Source: Dimargaris cristalligena (taxonomy: Eukaryota; Kickxellomycota; Dimargaritomycetes; Dimargaritales; Dimargaritaceae). From it: DNA of 40,959 bases. The DNA is taken from the NCBI GenBank assembly GCA_027576995.1, contig JANBQC010000227.1, positions 1 to 40,959 on the forward strand. Reading direction: 5' to 3'. The notes under the pieces were generated by a model, which was given only the letters and a program-made list of their open reading frames with translations, had not been told where the DNA came from and did no database searches. Below are positions 1 through 10,480 of the stretch, piece by piece (within the stretch, counting starts at the first letter, position 1; each line of letters starts with the position of its first letter). Position numbers and translations under genes: made by a program.

Positions 1-369
1 CTGCGGTTGACTAATTGTGCCTGCGAAGAGCGGGAAATCAACTACGCACTGCGTTTCTGTCCGCGCCTGGTACATTTTGATTTGTGCCATCGCGATGCGA
101 TATTCACCAGGGATCTCATCCCTAGTGAACTATCGACAAATACCTTATCGTATGTGCGAATTGCAGTAAATTATATTGCGATTGCGTGGCTTTTACCAGC
201 CCTACGCAATCAGTATAGTTTATTACAACTGAGCGTATACAAGCCCGGCCAGCCTATCTGCCGGGCCCTTCGCAATGCTCTGCCTCGGTTGAGGATACAC
301 TTCCTCTCAATCGAGGAATACAATAATCTCGTAAATCGAGATTATTTAGAGCAGGCTGCAGGTGGGTAG
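1..369 (+). CDS. F-box/LRR-like family protein, C-terminal fragment (copy 1, cut by window edge)
   Basis: The frame is open from the first base and ends at TAG 367-369, giving the last 122 residues of the 412-residue family complete at 9201-10439 and 13910-15148. It starts inside the LRR-like part (Leu-Thr-Asn-Cys-Ala-Cys-Glu-Glu, then RFCPRLVHFDLCHRD) and ends in the family tail EEYNNLVNRDYLEQAAGG. The residues are closest to copies 3 and 4 and less close to copy 2. An AATAAA lies at 406-411. Function is inferred only from the family: a leucine-rich substrate-recognition region behind a degenerate F-box. The 5' part lies outside the window, so whether the gene is intact cannot be judged. Confidence 0.75.
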   Translation: MRLTNCACEEREINYALRFCPRLVHFDLCHRDAIFTRDLIPSELSTNTLSYVRIAVNYIAIAWLLPALRNQYSLLQLSVYKPGQPICRALRNALPRLRIHFLSIEEYNNLVNRDYLEQAAGG

Positions 370-2155
370 TATTTACTTCCCCGCCTGTAGCCTTTTATTT
401 TAGGCAATAAATATTTTTTTTGTATATGTTTTTGTTCTATTAAGTTCAAGGGAGTTGGTGGTCACTATTTATATCCAATTGTAGTCGGTCAAAGGGAGTT
501 AGTTTGAAGAGTTTTTAGACATAATCTAGCCGCTGGTCACATTTCACCTGTGCTTCTTATGTCATGCGATGTAGTTGAACAATCGGGATAGTGGTTTAAA
601 GTGGCTTCAAGTGGCGGCGATGAGGTGATTGATTGTCTAGTGGCTCATTTTACTAGTAACAATATTTGTTGCAAGTTGGCTGACCCTCCCGTCGCCCTTA
701 TGCAAGGGAATATATCCATGCGAGTAGCCCGGGTAGGTTGGGGTGGATAGGTAGCGGGCCTTACTATGGTTATTTGTTCAAAGAGACGTAATCATTCATT
801 AAATAGTTCGGTGGCTGTACGCAGTACAATGGGTCTTTACCAAAGCCGGTGCCTCACTGGCGCCCCTTTCCACATGTATTCGCGATACTTATATAGTGGT
901 CTAACCAACACCCAACATATCCCCTAATTCAGTACTTGATATTGATTTTTATACTTTTGTTGACCCAGGGTTCAATCGGAATATAGGATTTCGAAATTCT
1001 AGGCAGGTGATTTCGATGATGCGTTATCCTTTGCAGCGAGATTAGTGGCAGAAGTTATCCAATAAATGAACACGCCTTTGCAACAGTATGTTGGCACTTT
1101 ATTCCAAAATAGAAATATCGTACTATGAAAGGTCGTCTCGTATCTGATATTTCCCTTTAAAACCATAGTGATACTCGTAATTGTGTCCTTAGTAATCAAC
1201 TAGGCTACTTATGACTATTTGCTATCGCTATATTGATTAATTATTTAGCTCCACATTTGGTATCTTTATAACATGAATTTCTTTGGTACTGCTTATATAA
1301 ATAAAAATTTAGTTGATGATTTTAGTGTTGTTTGGATAATATACAGTGGGGGATGGGTGATAATGACAGGTTCTATGACTCTCGGGAAATGTTTATTTTA
1401 GGATACGTGAAAGATTCGTCTGCTATATATTATGTAGCTCTGGCTAATGGTATATTGTTGCACTAAACCCATAGTAAACTGCTATAATTGGTAAGCTTCG
1501 GGGGAAAATCGGTTGTCAACAACAATTTCACGCTCTCAGATACACTTGTCTCGGATACTACCGTACCTGAGGGTTACTTAAAGTGGGTTCTTTTTAAACA
1601 GGCCTTTGAAAGATGGAGCGACTAATTTTCGCACAAGTATTGTTGACCTTGCACAGTAAAATAAAATCAGCTTTTACAATTATGTCCACCAACATCATAC
1701 CCAATGTAATAGCCTGGTTACTATGGCATGTCCCAATATATGTAATAGATCAAATGTCATTTTCCAAGTGGATGTCTTCGTTATATACTCTCGAATCACT
1801 CGCCAAGTCTTCGAATTTGGGGTTTTATATTTGCATTACAATCGAACAAACCCCACCAAGTTTGATTATTGTTTGTGATAATACAGGTTTATACATAATG
1901 CTTCTCAGCATTGTGGTCCCTGTATGCCTCTCCCTGCCATTAGCGAAACAACGTTAGCGTCCCCCATAGAAACCGAACTGTCCAGTCTGGTATATTCCCT
2001 ATTTTCTGCGTATAGGGAGCCAGCCACGGCTGTTTTACGCTGCACCGAGATGGAAGCCACACCCTCCAACCGCCTCCCCAAGGCCAACAGCTGTAGACCG
2101 GAGCTCGACAGAAGTCCACGTGTGAAATTGTCCAATGGTTTTTTAGACCTTTTAG
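370..2155 (+). repeat. 3' flank of duplicated unit 1
   Basis: This non-coding stretch aligns base for base with the sequence after copy 2 (10440 to about 12130). Matching landmarks are 601-729 with 10669-10797, the 'gatttcgatgatgcgttatcc' region near 1010 with that near 11090, and 'tattttctgcgtatagggag' near 1999 with that near 11968. Short open frames here (for example 1613-1957) are not kept in unit 2, so I read it as duplicated spacer. Homology fades at about 2155, where the foreign insert begins. Confidence 0.7.
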
Positions 2156-2546
2156 CCAGGTAGGTAGTCGGCAGGCCAATGAGAGTTGCTATTTATATAA
2201 GCGATTGGTGAGCCCTTGGCGCAAATTTGAAATGCATATTCTATTGTTATTCTGTCGATTATAGAGATTGGTATGTGATTATTATACTCTGTCTCTCTAT
2301 TGGCATACAAATATATGTCTTCTACTTAGAGGTTTCTGCGGGACCTTTTTAATTTGAATTCTTAATCGATAATGGTAAAAATAACACATTTTTTGGAAGA
2401 GCAAGGATATTAAAGAACCAAATTGAACAAAATAGAGTGGTATTTTCACTAAATTCATGCTAATTACAGTGGAAAAATTTACAGTTTTACATACGACAAA
2501 TATAAAAAAAAAGGCTGCTGGAGAGTCCATGGCCCCGAATGTTGAT

Positions 2547-4441
2547 TTATTGAGGCCTGTTAAATGGCAGAAGATTTCTAGCTCCGTTAATAGTGCCCCA
2601 CCAGGACAGATCTTGAGGTTGGGTAGTGGTGGTGGTGGTAGCAGAGGTAGCATTCAATGTGGTTGCGGACGCGGTATCTGAACCCGAAGAGGGGGTGGGT
2701 TGTCTCCAGCGACTTAAAACCCCGGGTAGACCATTACCCCATCGGCTGGTAGTTAAAGGTCTACGTTTGGGGGTATAATTGTACTCAGTGATGTCCTCCG
2801 CGGGGTTGGCATGGGTGTCTTCGTGCTGATTGGTTGGTTCAATCGTTCTGACACTCATATCTGGGGAGGAGGAACTAGAGGCCACTTGAGGAATTTGGGT
2901 GTCCTCCGAGTTATTAATAGCCGTCATATGGAGAAGACTTTCTTCATTGGAGTCACTAGTCAGTGATGGCTCAGAACTATGGGTCTGACTACCATTGCGA
3001 GAATTTCCACTATCAAGTGAGTTGGGGGTATCATATACTTCACTAGAATCTTCCTTGTCAACCGTGTTGAGATTAATGGATCCATCACTGGAGTTCCTAT
3101 TGTTATTTATGTCAAGGTTATCAGGTCCGCCACCGGAACTTTCGTTGTGAATTGGGTTGTGATTTCCTGATTCTGGGACGAGTTCGAGGGCTTCTAGTTG
3201 CTCGTCAGAATAGGCATTCAGTGGTGGGGCCATCAATGGTTCATCATTTCCCGCTACTTCATTGTTGACTAGGTGTCGGGTTGTTAGATCAATGCCAGGG
3301 GCACTGTCGATTAAGTTAGGGTACTGGTTACCCAGGGAATTGGCCTTCTCGGGTGACTCAGCCCCAGTTAGTTCCCAGATCCTCCTCTCGGACATAATAA
3401 ATGTGGGAGAGGCTTCGCTTTCGGAATCAAATGGATACGTCTCCCTCGAATCAACACTAGAGAATTGCTGAACATCATTGCTATCACTACTATGCCTTTG
3501 TTGGACATTGTGCATTGATTCAAAAGGCTGTGAAACTAACGGTATGCCCTGGTTAACGGATTGGTCCAATGGTTGATTGGATCCACTGGTGTAATCATAG
3601 AGGGGCTGTCGCATTTCAAATGGATACCCATTCGATTGATTTTGGGGTTCCGTGACTGTGTATTGTCGCCCCCCATATGTCCATTATTCTGTTGATATGG
3701 ATAGGCACCGGTAGGCAGCGGGTTCATCCAACACTGCAGATGGTAGCGTCTAGGCTGATACTGGGAAGCCCTAGGACTGGTGAGCGTTGACTCAGTGTTG
3801 TAGGAGGGAAAGGGATAGTGTTCCTGTTCCAGTCCCATTAGCCAAATAGCCTCAGGATTCGAAGGGTTCACAGGGAATGCTGGTGGATGGTAATACATAT
3901 AATTATGGTAAGTCAACTGAATGCCCGGGTTCTGTTAGATACCCCCAAACTGTTGTTGGAAACTGGCATCCGATCTCAACTAATGATTCGGCTGGGATAG
4001 ATTTGGGTAGTATTGGTGTGTAGGGCATGTCGGCTGGTCTGAGTACATTCCTGAGTGATTGGGGTGGAGGGGGACTGCGTGAGAGGGGAATTCCGAGGGC
4101 TGTACCACCATATAACCCCCCAGATGAGTGCCAGGATTATTAGCCAAGGGCTGGGCTGGAGAGTAATCCTGGGTGTGAGCTTGTCCATACGGGTAGGTGG
4201 GATAGGTGTGTCCTTGGTTATAATGCCCTGGTCTGTTCTGGCTGTAGTATAGAGTCGAAGATTCACCATAGGTAGGGCCAAAGTGGCTGTCAGCACTGTT
4301 GGTAGGGTATTGTCCATATCCATAAACTCTGGACTATTGTGATTGGGCATATTGGGGTGGTCCATAATTTCCTGGAGCAGCATTTGCAGCCAAAGCCACT
4401 AGGGCAAGGAGCAAGAGGGTGACTTTGGCCTACACATTCAT
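2547..4441 (-). pseudogene. Decayed gene for a secreted Tyr/Pro/Gln- then Ser/Asn-rich protein
   Basis: Reading down from ATG 4441-4439, one frame encodes a signal-peptide-like stretch (Lys-Val-Thr then LLLLALVALAANAA), a Tyr/Pro/Gly/Gln-rich region, and finally a Ser/Asn/Thr-rich acidic region ending at 2547. About 630 codons are recognisable. The frame is broken by in-frame stops at 4432-4430 (TAG), 4336-4334 (TAG), 3982-3980 (TAG) and 3937-3935 (TAA), and by a one-base frameshift at the G-run 3669-3674. The stretch from 3614 to 2547 is still open for 355 codons. Composition before and after each lesion is continuous, so this reads as one broken gene and not several small ones. The product would have been an extracellular or cell-wall low-complexity protein; no catalytic domain is visible. 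It lies in the insert that interrupts unit 1, beside two solo LTRs. Introns hiding some stops are possible but do not explain all of them. Confidence 0.7.
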
Positions 4442-4515
4442 AGCAGCTCTTGAATAGGCTTAAAATGGTGGGCAGAGCTACTATCAGAAAAGTAAAAAAA
4501 ACAATAACCAGATAC

Positions 4516-5097
4516 TGTCACCCAGGTTAACCACTCTTAGTCCATCAAGAGTCCCAAGGATAGGCTTCTAACAGTAGATGGGGCTCAGGCTTGGCCAAGT
4601 GGGTTTTTAGCATTAGGTGGGGGTGTAGTACTAACTAATAAAGGACAAGTGCAGGTAAATGCAAAAGATGTGCAGCAGGCACACTTACTAGTTAGTACAA
4701 GGGGAGTGAGCATATATAGAGTTTATTGGGATAAACTATGGGGTAAGAATAAGCTAAAAAAATCTAACTAGTCCCAATGGGGCCCAGTTATATATATGCA
4801 AGGGCCACTCCAGAGAGAGACCCCAGGGGAAGAATACTACTAAGACTAAGGTATGATAAATAGACCAACTGGATAGCTGTGAGGACCTGGAAGACTCTGA
4901 TGGTAACTGGAAGAGTCTTTAGATCAGCACTCAAGTGATTAGTATAAAGAGTCAGGGTTTGGAAGGGGAACAGTTATATGAAATAGGGTGATCCCATAGT
5001 ACTGGGGGTAACCATGGGAAGGTTAATATGGTACTATAAGGCCTAATAGAGGTGGCCATTATTGTGTCTAGATTAAGTCAGATTAGATGGTCCAACA
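4516..5097 (-). mobile_element. Solo LTR, retrotransposon family A, copy 1
   Basis: This 582-bp element starts TGTCACCC and ends CCAACA on the plus strand, the canonical TG...CA ends. It is flanked by GATAC (4511-4515) and GATAT (5098-5102), a 5-bp target-site duplication with one transition. It aligns along its whole length to 6773-7352 in the same orientation, at roughly four-fifths identity by eye. On the minus strand it has TATA-like runs followed by CCCAATAAACTC, the promoter and poly(A) order of an LTR, so transcription would run on the minus strand. No internal retrotransposon sequence remains, so it is a solo LTR left by LTR-LTR recombination. Family assignment (Ty3-like or other) cannot be made without the internal region. 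Confidence 0.82.
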
Positions 5098-5432
5098 GAT
5101 ATATCAATATATAGTGGTCTAATTGGGCCTTGAAGTGCAGAATGTAACTAGTATAATAATATCAACCTATATGAAAAAAAAGGGGTTTGAAGAATAGTCA
5201 AGCCAAAGATATAGGAAGGTAGTTTAATGAAAGACTAGAAGTGGGGACTGAAAATATATTTATATCAAAGTAATAATATTTTTAGTACTTCCTCTCCCTA
5301 AAAAAATAATAATATAACCTATGCTAATAAAAATGAAATGAAAACAGCCCCAAATAGGTTAGCAGAACTGTCTCCTTGAGTAGCTTATGACAGCCAGCTA
5401 TCATTACACACCAGTATATGAGATTGAACCAG

Positions 5433-5945
5433 TGTGGTAAACTTACCACATTTTTACCTACTTTTATTTTTCCTCTATTTTCATTAGTATAGTATTTCTT
5501 CTATTAGTATATTATATACCCTTGACTTTGATGCACCCCTGCCCCTGACCGGACTGTACCCCTGCATTCACACTGCCCCTGGCCTGACTGCACCCCTGTT
5601 CAAAGAATAGCTAATAATAGCTTTCTCCCTTTCTTTTTATCCCTTTTATTGTTTCACATTAAATTTATTAGTTACCCAAGTATTACCTATCCTTTGTGAT
5701 GACTAATATTATTGTCTGGGAACTCACCTCCCTTTCCCTCTGCTTAATCATCCAATATTCTGGGACCTTCTCTCCCTTTCTCTATTATCCATCTATCTTT
5801 TCATTTAGGTTTCCTCTTTTGAGTATAAATACTCCCCCTTGCTGCCACCTCTTGGAACAGTAAGTCTATCATCACCTTTCCCTTTTTATCACCTATCTTT
5901 TTGAATAAAGTTCAGTTTTCAAGGATTTGAGTTCAGTTCTTTACA
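5433..5945 (+). mobile_element. LTR-like fragment, different family, no target-site duplication found
   Basis: The segment opens with TGTGGTAA-AC-TTACCACA, a perfect 8-bp inverted repeat, and ends TTTACA. In between it has the order expected of an LTR: a TATA box in GAGTATAAATACTCC (about 5820-5834), a pyrimidine-rich start region, and AATAAA (about 5903). Three imperfect copies of GA(C)TG(C/T)ACCCCTG lie at 5528-5596. The bases on either side (ACCAG and ATAGG) do not match, and I see no primer-binding site after it. It may be a truncated element or my boundaries may be wrong. Confidence 0.4.
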
Positions 5946-6772
5946 ATAGGGAACCCAATGTGAAATATTTTAATATAGATAGGAGAGGTATGTACTTTGT
6001 GGTACTATTATCTACACATCAAAAACCCCACTAATAGGGACAGCCTCTTCCCCTATCTACATGCAACAGATGCCTCCAGTGAAGGTATGGCAAGTATTAC
6101 ACTCAATATATAGAAATTATGCCTCATTCTTGTGTGGACACAAAGTAAATTATTCAATTATATTTATAGCTCATAGCCAACTAAGGGGTATGCAGTTAAT
6201 AACAGTCTGTGAATTTCTGCCAGTGCCAATAAATTGATTTAAAACATGACAAATAATCCTCATAAGTAGAAAAGTGAGCCTCTATACCTTTAGCTTATCT
6301 CTGCATGCTGGTACCTATTGCTCTATAGACTTGAAAAGTTGATGGGGATTGAATTATGAATAGAGTTACAGAAAACAGGGGATCCTAGGGCTCTAAGGGT
6401 CAGTCTCACAGTTACTCCACCTCAAGGTGCCCCTGTCCTATAATAGCCAATGGTGACCATTCTGAGTCAGATATAGTACACTAATTGGTGTAACTCTTAT
6501 TACAGGTACATTTAGCTTGAAAATCTGATATGGGCTAATTGATAGTCACCTAAGCAGGAGATAGTTGTAAATTCATTTATCCCATCCTGCCAATTCCATG
6601 TTGTTGGCAGTATCACCCCATACTCAGAGCATAAGTCTGAATATATAATTCCTTTAATCTAGCACAATAAAACTAATCATGCACATCTAGAAATTCCACC
6701 TGAGGGTTTTTCCCTCTCCTAATATTCCTTTAAGTTACTTCAAGGCAATTTGGCATTTACCCTTTGGTTAGT

Positions 6773-7352
6773 TGTCACCCAGGGTAACCACTCTTAGTCC
6801 ATCAAGAGTCCTGAGGGTAGGTGTCTAATAGTAGGTGGGGCTTAGACCTGGTTAAGTGGGCTACTAGTATTAGGGAGGGATTGGTACTAACCAATAAAGG
6901 ATAAGCACAGATAGATGCAAGGGATGTGCAGTGGGTACACTTACTGATCAGTATGAGGGGTGAGCATATATAGAGTTTATTAGGGTAAACTATGGGGGTA
7001 AGAATAGGCTAAGGAATTGAACCAGTCCTAGTGGGGCCTGGTTATATAAATGTGGGGACAGCTCCAGAGGGAGGTCCCAAGGGAAATACTACTAAGATTA
7101 AGGTATGGATAAGTAAGCAATCCAACTAGATGACTTCACATTGGGAAGACTCTCATGGGAGCCAGAAGAGTCTTGGATTGGCAAGTTGAGTGTATGGTGC
7201 AAAGCATTGGGGCTGGAAGGAGAGGGGTTATATAATAAGTGATTACCCCATAGTACCAGGGGTGACTATGGGAGGGTTAATATGGTGCTATAAGGCCTAA
7301 TAAGGATGGGCAATCATTAGGTCCAGATTAAGTCAGATTAGGAGGGCCGGCA
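6773..7352 (-). mobile_element. Solo LTR, retrotransposon family A, copy 2
   Basis: This 580-bp element begins TGTCACCC and ends GGCCGGCA on the plus strand. It is bracketed by a perfect 5-bp target-site duplication, TTAGT at 6768-6772 and TTAGT at 7353-7357. It is the sister of 4516-5097, colinear and in the same orientation. Each copy has its own flanking duplication, so the two are separate insertions, not the two LTRs of one element. Confidence 0.87.
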
Positions 7353-8525
7353 TTAGTATTTCTGGAATTTAGATATACAAGTGCTCTGATATATTAGGCA
7401 GTAAAGAATTGAGTTTACTTACATTATCTATATGGTTTTTTAAAATAGTCGGCCAGTCCTTTTGTATATACTTACAGGCTCTTCTGACCCTAATCACTCA
7501 GGATGTGCCCTCAATTTTTTTGAACATTATACTATATTCCAAGGAAATGCTAATATGCCTCATATATCCCGCAATCCAAATATTGCAAACTAAAACGTCA
7601 CTAACACCCCAGGTCCACCTGAGTTTCCACCATTGCTTGATATTTGATATCAGTACCTGCGCCTAGCCAGCCTAATGGACTATGGTATAACTAACCATGC
7701 CCATTGGGTCTTACAAATACATATTTGTTAAATAAAAATAAAAATATTCCCCTGGGCTATCAGGTTGATTAGTTGAACTGTGCTTTCGATGGTGTTGTAT
7801 ATATCACCCAGACCTACATGTAATCTTCAACCTCCCCAACATGAATTCAGCAATCTTGGACAGTAAATCATAGCAGCAGCCATACCAAAGAAGCCGCAAT
7901 AGTTCCCAGAATCTGGACTAAGCGATGCCAACGTTTAACATGCCCTCGGTTAGGTATAAATTCGTGTGTCTAGCCAAATAAATAAATAATAAGTGTTTGC
8001 TTAGGCTATAGCGTGTATGCAGAATGCCAGGTGAATGACCTCTCACAAACGTTGGGCGGAATAACCAAGTGTAACTCTTTAACGGTCCAGCTAACTAGGA
8101 TAGTCGTCGCTACACAGTCTAATCTTGCCTAGTAGAATAAGGGCGGCTTATTCAGAAGGGGCTATTAGATACTTGCCACTGTTGCCAGTGCCAATATTAA
8201 TAGCTGGCGTGGGAGTGCTTAGGGCCAAGAGGACATCACATCCGGACTTACGATATTCTAAATGGCGGATTGATGGGCTGGAAGGGGGAGTACAGCATCG
8301 AAAGTAACCACCAATCGTCGTATGAATGGGCATACAGTTTGACATGGAACTTCGCAAATTTTCTTAAGGCATAATCGAACCCCGCCAGACGGGAGATCAA
8401 AGGGCGAAGGATTTAGCAGCTATTCGAAATTGCCGGGGGAGGGCCTGACTATTTCTCACCGCTTCAGCCTTCTTCAACCAAGTCTGGGTCGGAATACTTT
8501 TACTTACCCCGCTTTCAGATATTGT

Positions 8526-8575
8526 AAATAGACAACCGTCGATGGGCCTGGCACAGTTTTTGATGAACGGGGAAT
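8526..8575 (+). promoter_or_regulatory. Strongly conserved 50-nt non-coding block upstream of copy 2
   Basis: This block matches 13219-13268 at 49 of 50 positions (one A/T difference), while surrounding spacer in the two units has many substitutions and indels. It lies 675 nt before the start codon. It contains CAACCGTCGATGGGCCTGGC and TGATGAACGGGG. It may be an upstream activating element or a small transcribed element; the sequence alone does not decide. Confidence 0.4.
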
Positions 8576-8956
8576 CGCCGCAGTTTACAAGTCGAGGATT
8601 TGGCTAAATAGTAGATGGATGATGACAGTGAAGTCGGTGATACCCAGAATAAGGTCAACGGCGATCGTAGGCCACATTTTTATCTGGTAAGCATACGGTC
8701 AGGTCGGTTGCTGACCGCGAAGATGCGTTGATCCGTCACTAAAAAATATGCCTTCGACCTTGGCTGGAAGCTACGAAATGTCCGATAGATAGGGCTAGGG
8801 AGTCGAGCTACAGGTTCGGTGTGGCTTCGCAATGGTCGTTTGGAAGGCAGATTCTTCGTCCCTTCTCAAATAGATAGCCGGGCCTAGTCGATCCAGGCGA
8901 TGCGAAGTGCGGCAAAATTTAGGAGCTACCTTACTTCAGCAATTGGCATTGAGGAG

Positions 8957-8967
8957 GATAAAAAGGC
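8957..8967 (+). promoter_or_regulatory. TATA-like box of F-box/LRR gene copy 2
   Basis: GATAAAAAGGC lies 233 nt before the ATG and is identical to 13651-13661 before copy 3. The conserved core runs from GGCATT through CACTCTCCAAC. Conservation and A-rich TATA character suggest the core promoter and a 5' leader of about 200 nt. Confidence 0.5.
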
Positions 8968-9200
8968 AGCATTCCACTCTCCAACCAGACCCGTCAACAA
9001 CACACTATAGTAATACTTTACCTACTCTCTTCATTGTTTAGCTACACACTACTCTTATACTAAATAGTCGCTATACTCCTCAATCCTATTAAAACCCACT
9101 ACCATTCGACCAATCCGCCGCCCAATCATTCCCGGCTCCAAAAACCTGACAGCTCCTAACGCACATCTCGACATCCAGAAATCTTTACCAAAACCACAAA

Positions 9201-10439
9201 ATGAACCCCAGCGTGCCCAACCAACCCACCGGTCATTCTATCCCCAACTTTCAACCAAATGAGCTTGGACGTAATTGCGTGGCCCAGCAGAACCAATATG
9301 CCCCCAATAGGGATATGCTATCGTTTTCTTCGGTCTGTCGTGCCCAATCCCAGGTCCTCCGCCCCCCTTGTTTCCTAAGTATGCGCATGGAAACCAGCAC
9401 CCCCGATGCTCAAGAAATGTATCGCGTTCTTTACAAGTACCGGGAAACCATTCATCGGGTCACACTTGTTTTGGAAAGTGACACCACAGCTGACCCCCAA
9501 TTCTGTTCGCTCCTTGGCAATGCCACTGACGGACTGAAAGTCTTGAAAAGTCTAGTTATTGAAGTGCACCACACCGCCCTGTTGCCTAGGCTTGTGCGGA
9601 TTTTGGGGAGGATTATTCAACTAGTCGAGAACCTACAACTTGTCGGCCCCAAACGCATGGATTCCATCATCCATCCAGGGGCCGTTTTCGCATCAGCGAA
9701 TCTGCCTCATGGAATTCCAAATGAAAATAGAAGCCTGGTTCTGGAGGGAAATATCATCTGGTATATGCTTGATTGGCCGGCCATATTTTACAGTCGCCGC
9801 AGTCTACATAGCCTAGTCCTCCAGAACACGGCTATTTGGCATCTAGTTGATGTATGTAGAGCATTTCAGCACTGTGCTACTCTTAAAACAGTGGTGTTTC
9901 GGCACCTCGTGGCTAATATCCCCGTCGGAATGGGGGCCCCTCAGGCGGTGCCATTAAATATGAACCAGCCCATGGCCGGGTCAATTACCAGCCTGGTTTT
10001 TTACGAGGTGACTCTTTATAGCACTCTTTTGGAAAAGGTAATTGACGTAGTCGGGTTGAACCTACAGAAACTGTGTTTGATAAATTGTGCCTGCGAAGAG
10101 GAAGAAATCAACTACGCACTGCGTTTCTGTCCGCGGCTTTCGTATTTTGATTTGTGCCACCGCGACAAGGTATTCACCAGGGGTTTGATCCCTAGTGATC
10201 TTTCTACAAACAATCTAATGTATATGCGGGTTGCAATAAGGTTTATTGTGATTAAGTCGCTTTTACCTGCTCTACGCAATCAACAAGGTTTACTGCTATT
10301 AAGCATATACAAACCGGGCCGGCCAATCTGCCGGGCCCTTCGCAATGCTCTGCCTCGGATGAAAATATACTTCCTCTCAACTGAGGAATACAATAATATC
10401 GTAAATCAAGATTATATAGAGCAAGCCGCAGATGGGTAG
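9201..10439 (+). CDS. F-box/LRR-like family protein (copy 2, complete)
   Basis: This uninterrupted 412-residue frame runs from ATG 9201 to TAG 10437-10439. The N-terminus has the layout of a degenerate F-box (residues 14-62: Ile-Pro-x-Phe...Asn-Glu-Leu, then NRDMLSFSSVCRAQSQVL). The rest has leucine-rich periodicity with paired phrases such as LQKLCLINCACEEEEINYAL, as in fungal F-box/LRR proteins that would recruit substrates to an SCF ubiquitin ligase through Skp1. There is no signal peptide or membrane segment. Copy 3 has the same length and starts at the equivalent ATG, which supports the start. It is the most divergent of the four copies (DKVFTRGLIP where the others have DAIFTRDL). AATAAA is at 10475-10480. 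F-box assignment rests on pattern only; the Skp1-binding face may be lost. Confidence 0.8.
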   Translation: MNPSVPNQPTGHSIPNFQPNELGRNCVAQQNQYAPNRDMLSFSSVCRAQSQVLRPPCFLSMRMETSTPDAQEMYRVLYKYRETIHRVTLVLESDTTADPQFCSLLGNATDGLKVLKSLVIEVHHTALLPRLVRILGRIIQLVENLQLVGPKRMDSIIHPGAVFASANLPHGIPNENRSLVLEGNIIWYMLDWPAIFYSRRSLHSLVLQNTAIWHLVDVCRAFQHCATLKTVVFRHLVANIPVGMGAPQAVPLNMNQPMAGSITSLVFYEVTLYSTLLEKVIDVVGLNLQKLCLINCACEEEEINYALRFCPRLSYFDLCHRDKVFTRGLIPSDLSTNNLMYMRVAIRFIVIKSLLPALRNQQGLLLLSIYKPGRPICRALRNALPRMKIYFLSTEEYNNIVNQDYIEQAADG

Positions 10440-10474
10440 TTTTATTACCCAGCCTGCGATTTCTAATTATTTTA

Positions 10475-10480
10475 AATAAA
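10475..10480 (+). terminator. Poly(A) signal, F-box/LRR copy 2
   Basis: AATAAA lies 36 nt after the stop codon. The equivalent hexamer follows copies 1 (406-411), 3 (15185-15190) and 4 (minus strand, 40595-40590). Confidence 0.55.

Larger units (their letters stand above)
4442..7352. other. Retroelement-derived, CpG-depleted tract without genes
   Basis: I found no credible coding frame over 2.9 kb. Scanning every line, the only CpG dinucleotides between 4256 and the last bases of the second solo LTR are one at about 5550 and one at 7348. Neighbouring spacer and genes have many. The tract contains two solo LTRs, one LTR-like segment and AT-rich filler (5098-5432 and 5946-6767) in which I recognise nothing. 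The pattern fits long-methylated transposon remains that lost 5-methylcytosine by deamination. Confidence 0.7.

Noticed and set aside
1613..1957. 114-codon open frame in the 3' flank of unit 1
   Set aside because: The aligned part of unit 2 (about 11690-12000) does not keep the frame, so it is not a conserved gene.
3935..4432. Reassignment of TAG/TAA to glutamine as an explanation for the in-frame stops
   Set aside because: Well-supported genes here end at TAG or TAA (for example 15146-15148, 29550-29552 and 39209-39211), so the standard code applies.
4516..7352. One short retrotransposon with LTRs at 4516-5097 and 6773-7352
   Set aside because: Each LTR has its own target-site duplication, and the DNA between lacks coding or primer-binding features.
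7409..7666. 85-codon hydrophobic open frame after the second solo LTR
   Set aside because: AT-rich spacer readily gives Leu/Ile/Phe-rich frames; there is no homologous frame in the corresponding place before unit 3.
8362..8420. tRNA T-arm-like GGGTTCGATT on the minus strand, conserved before copy 3 (about 13060-13080)
   Set aside because: The bases around the loop do not pair into a T-stem and no cloverleaf or anticodon arm can be drawn.
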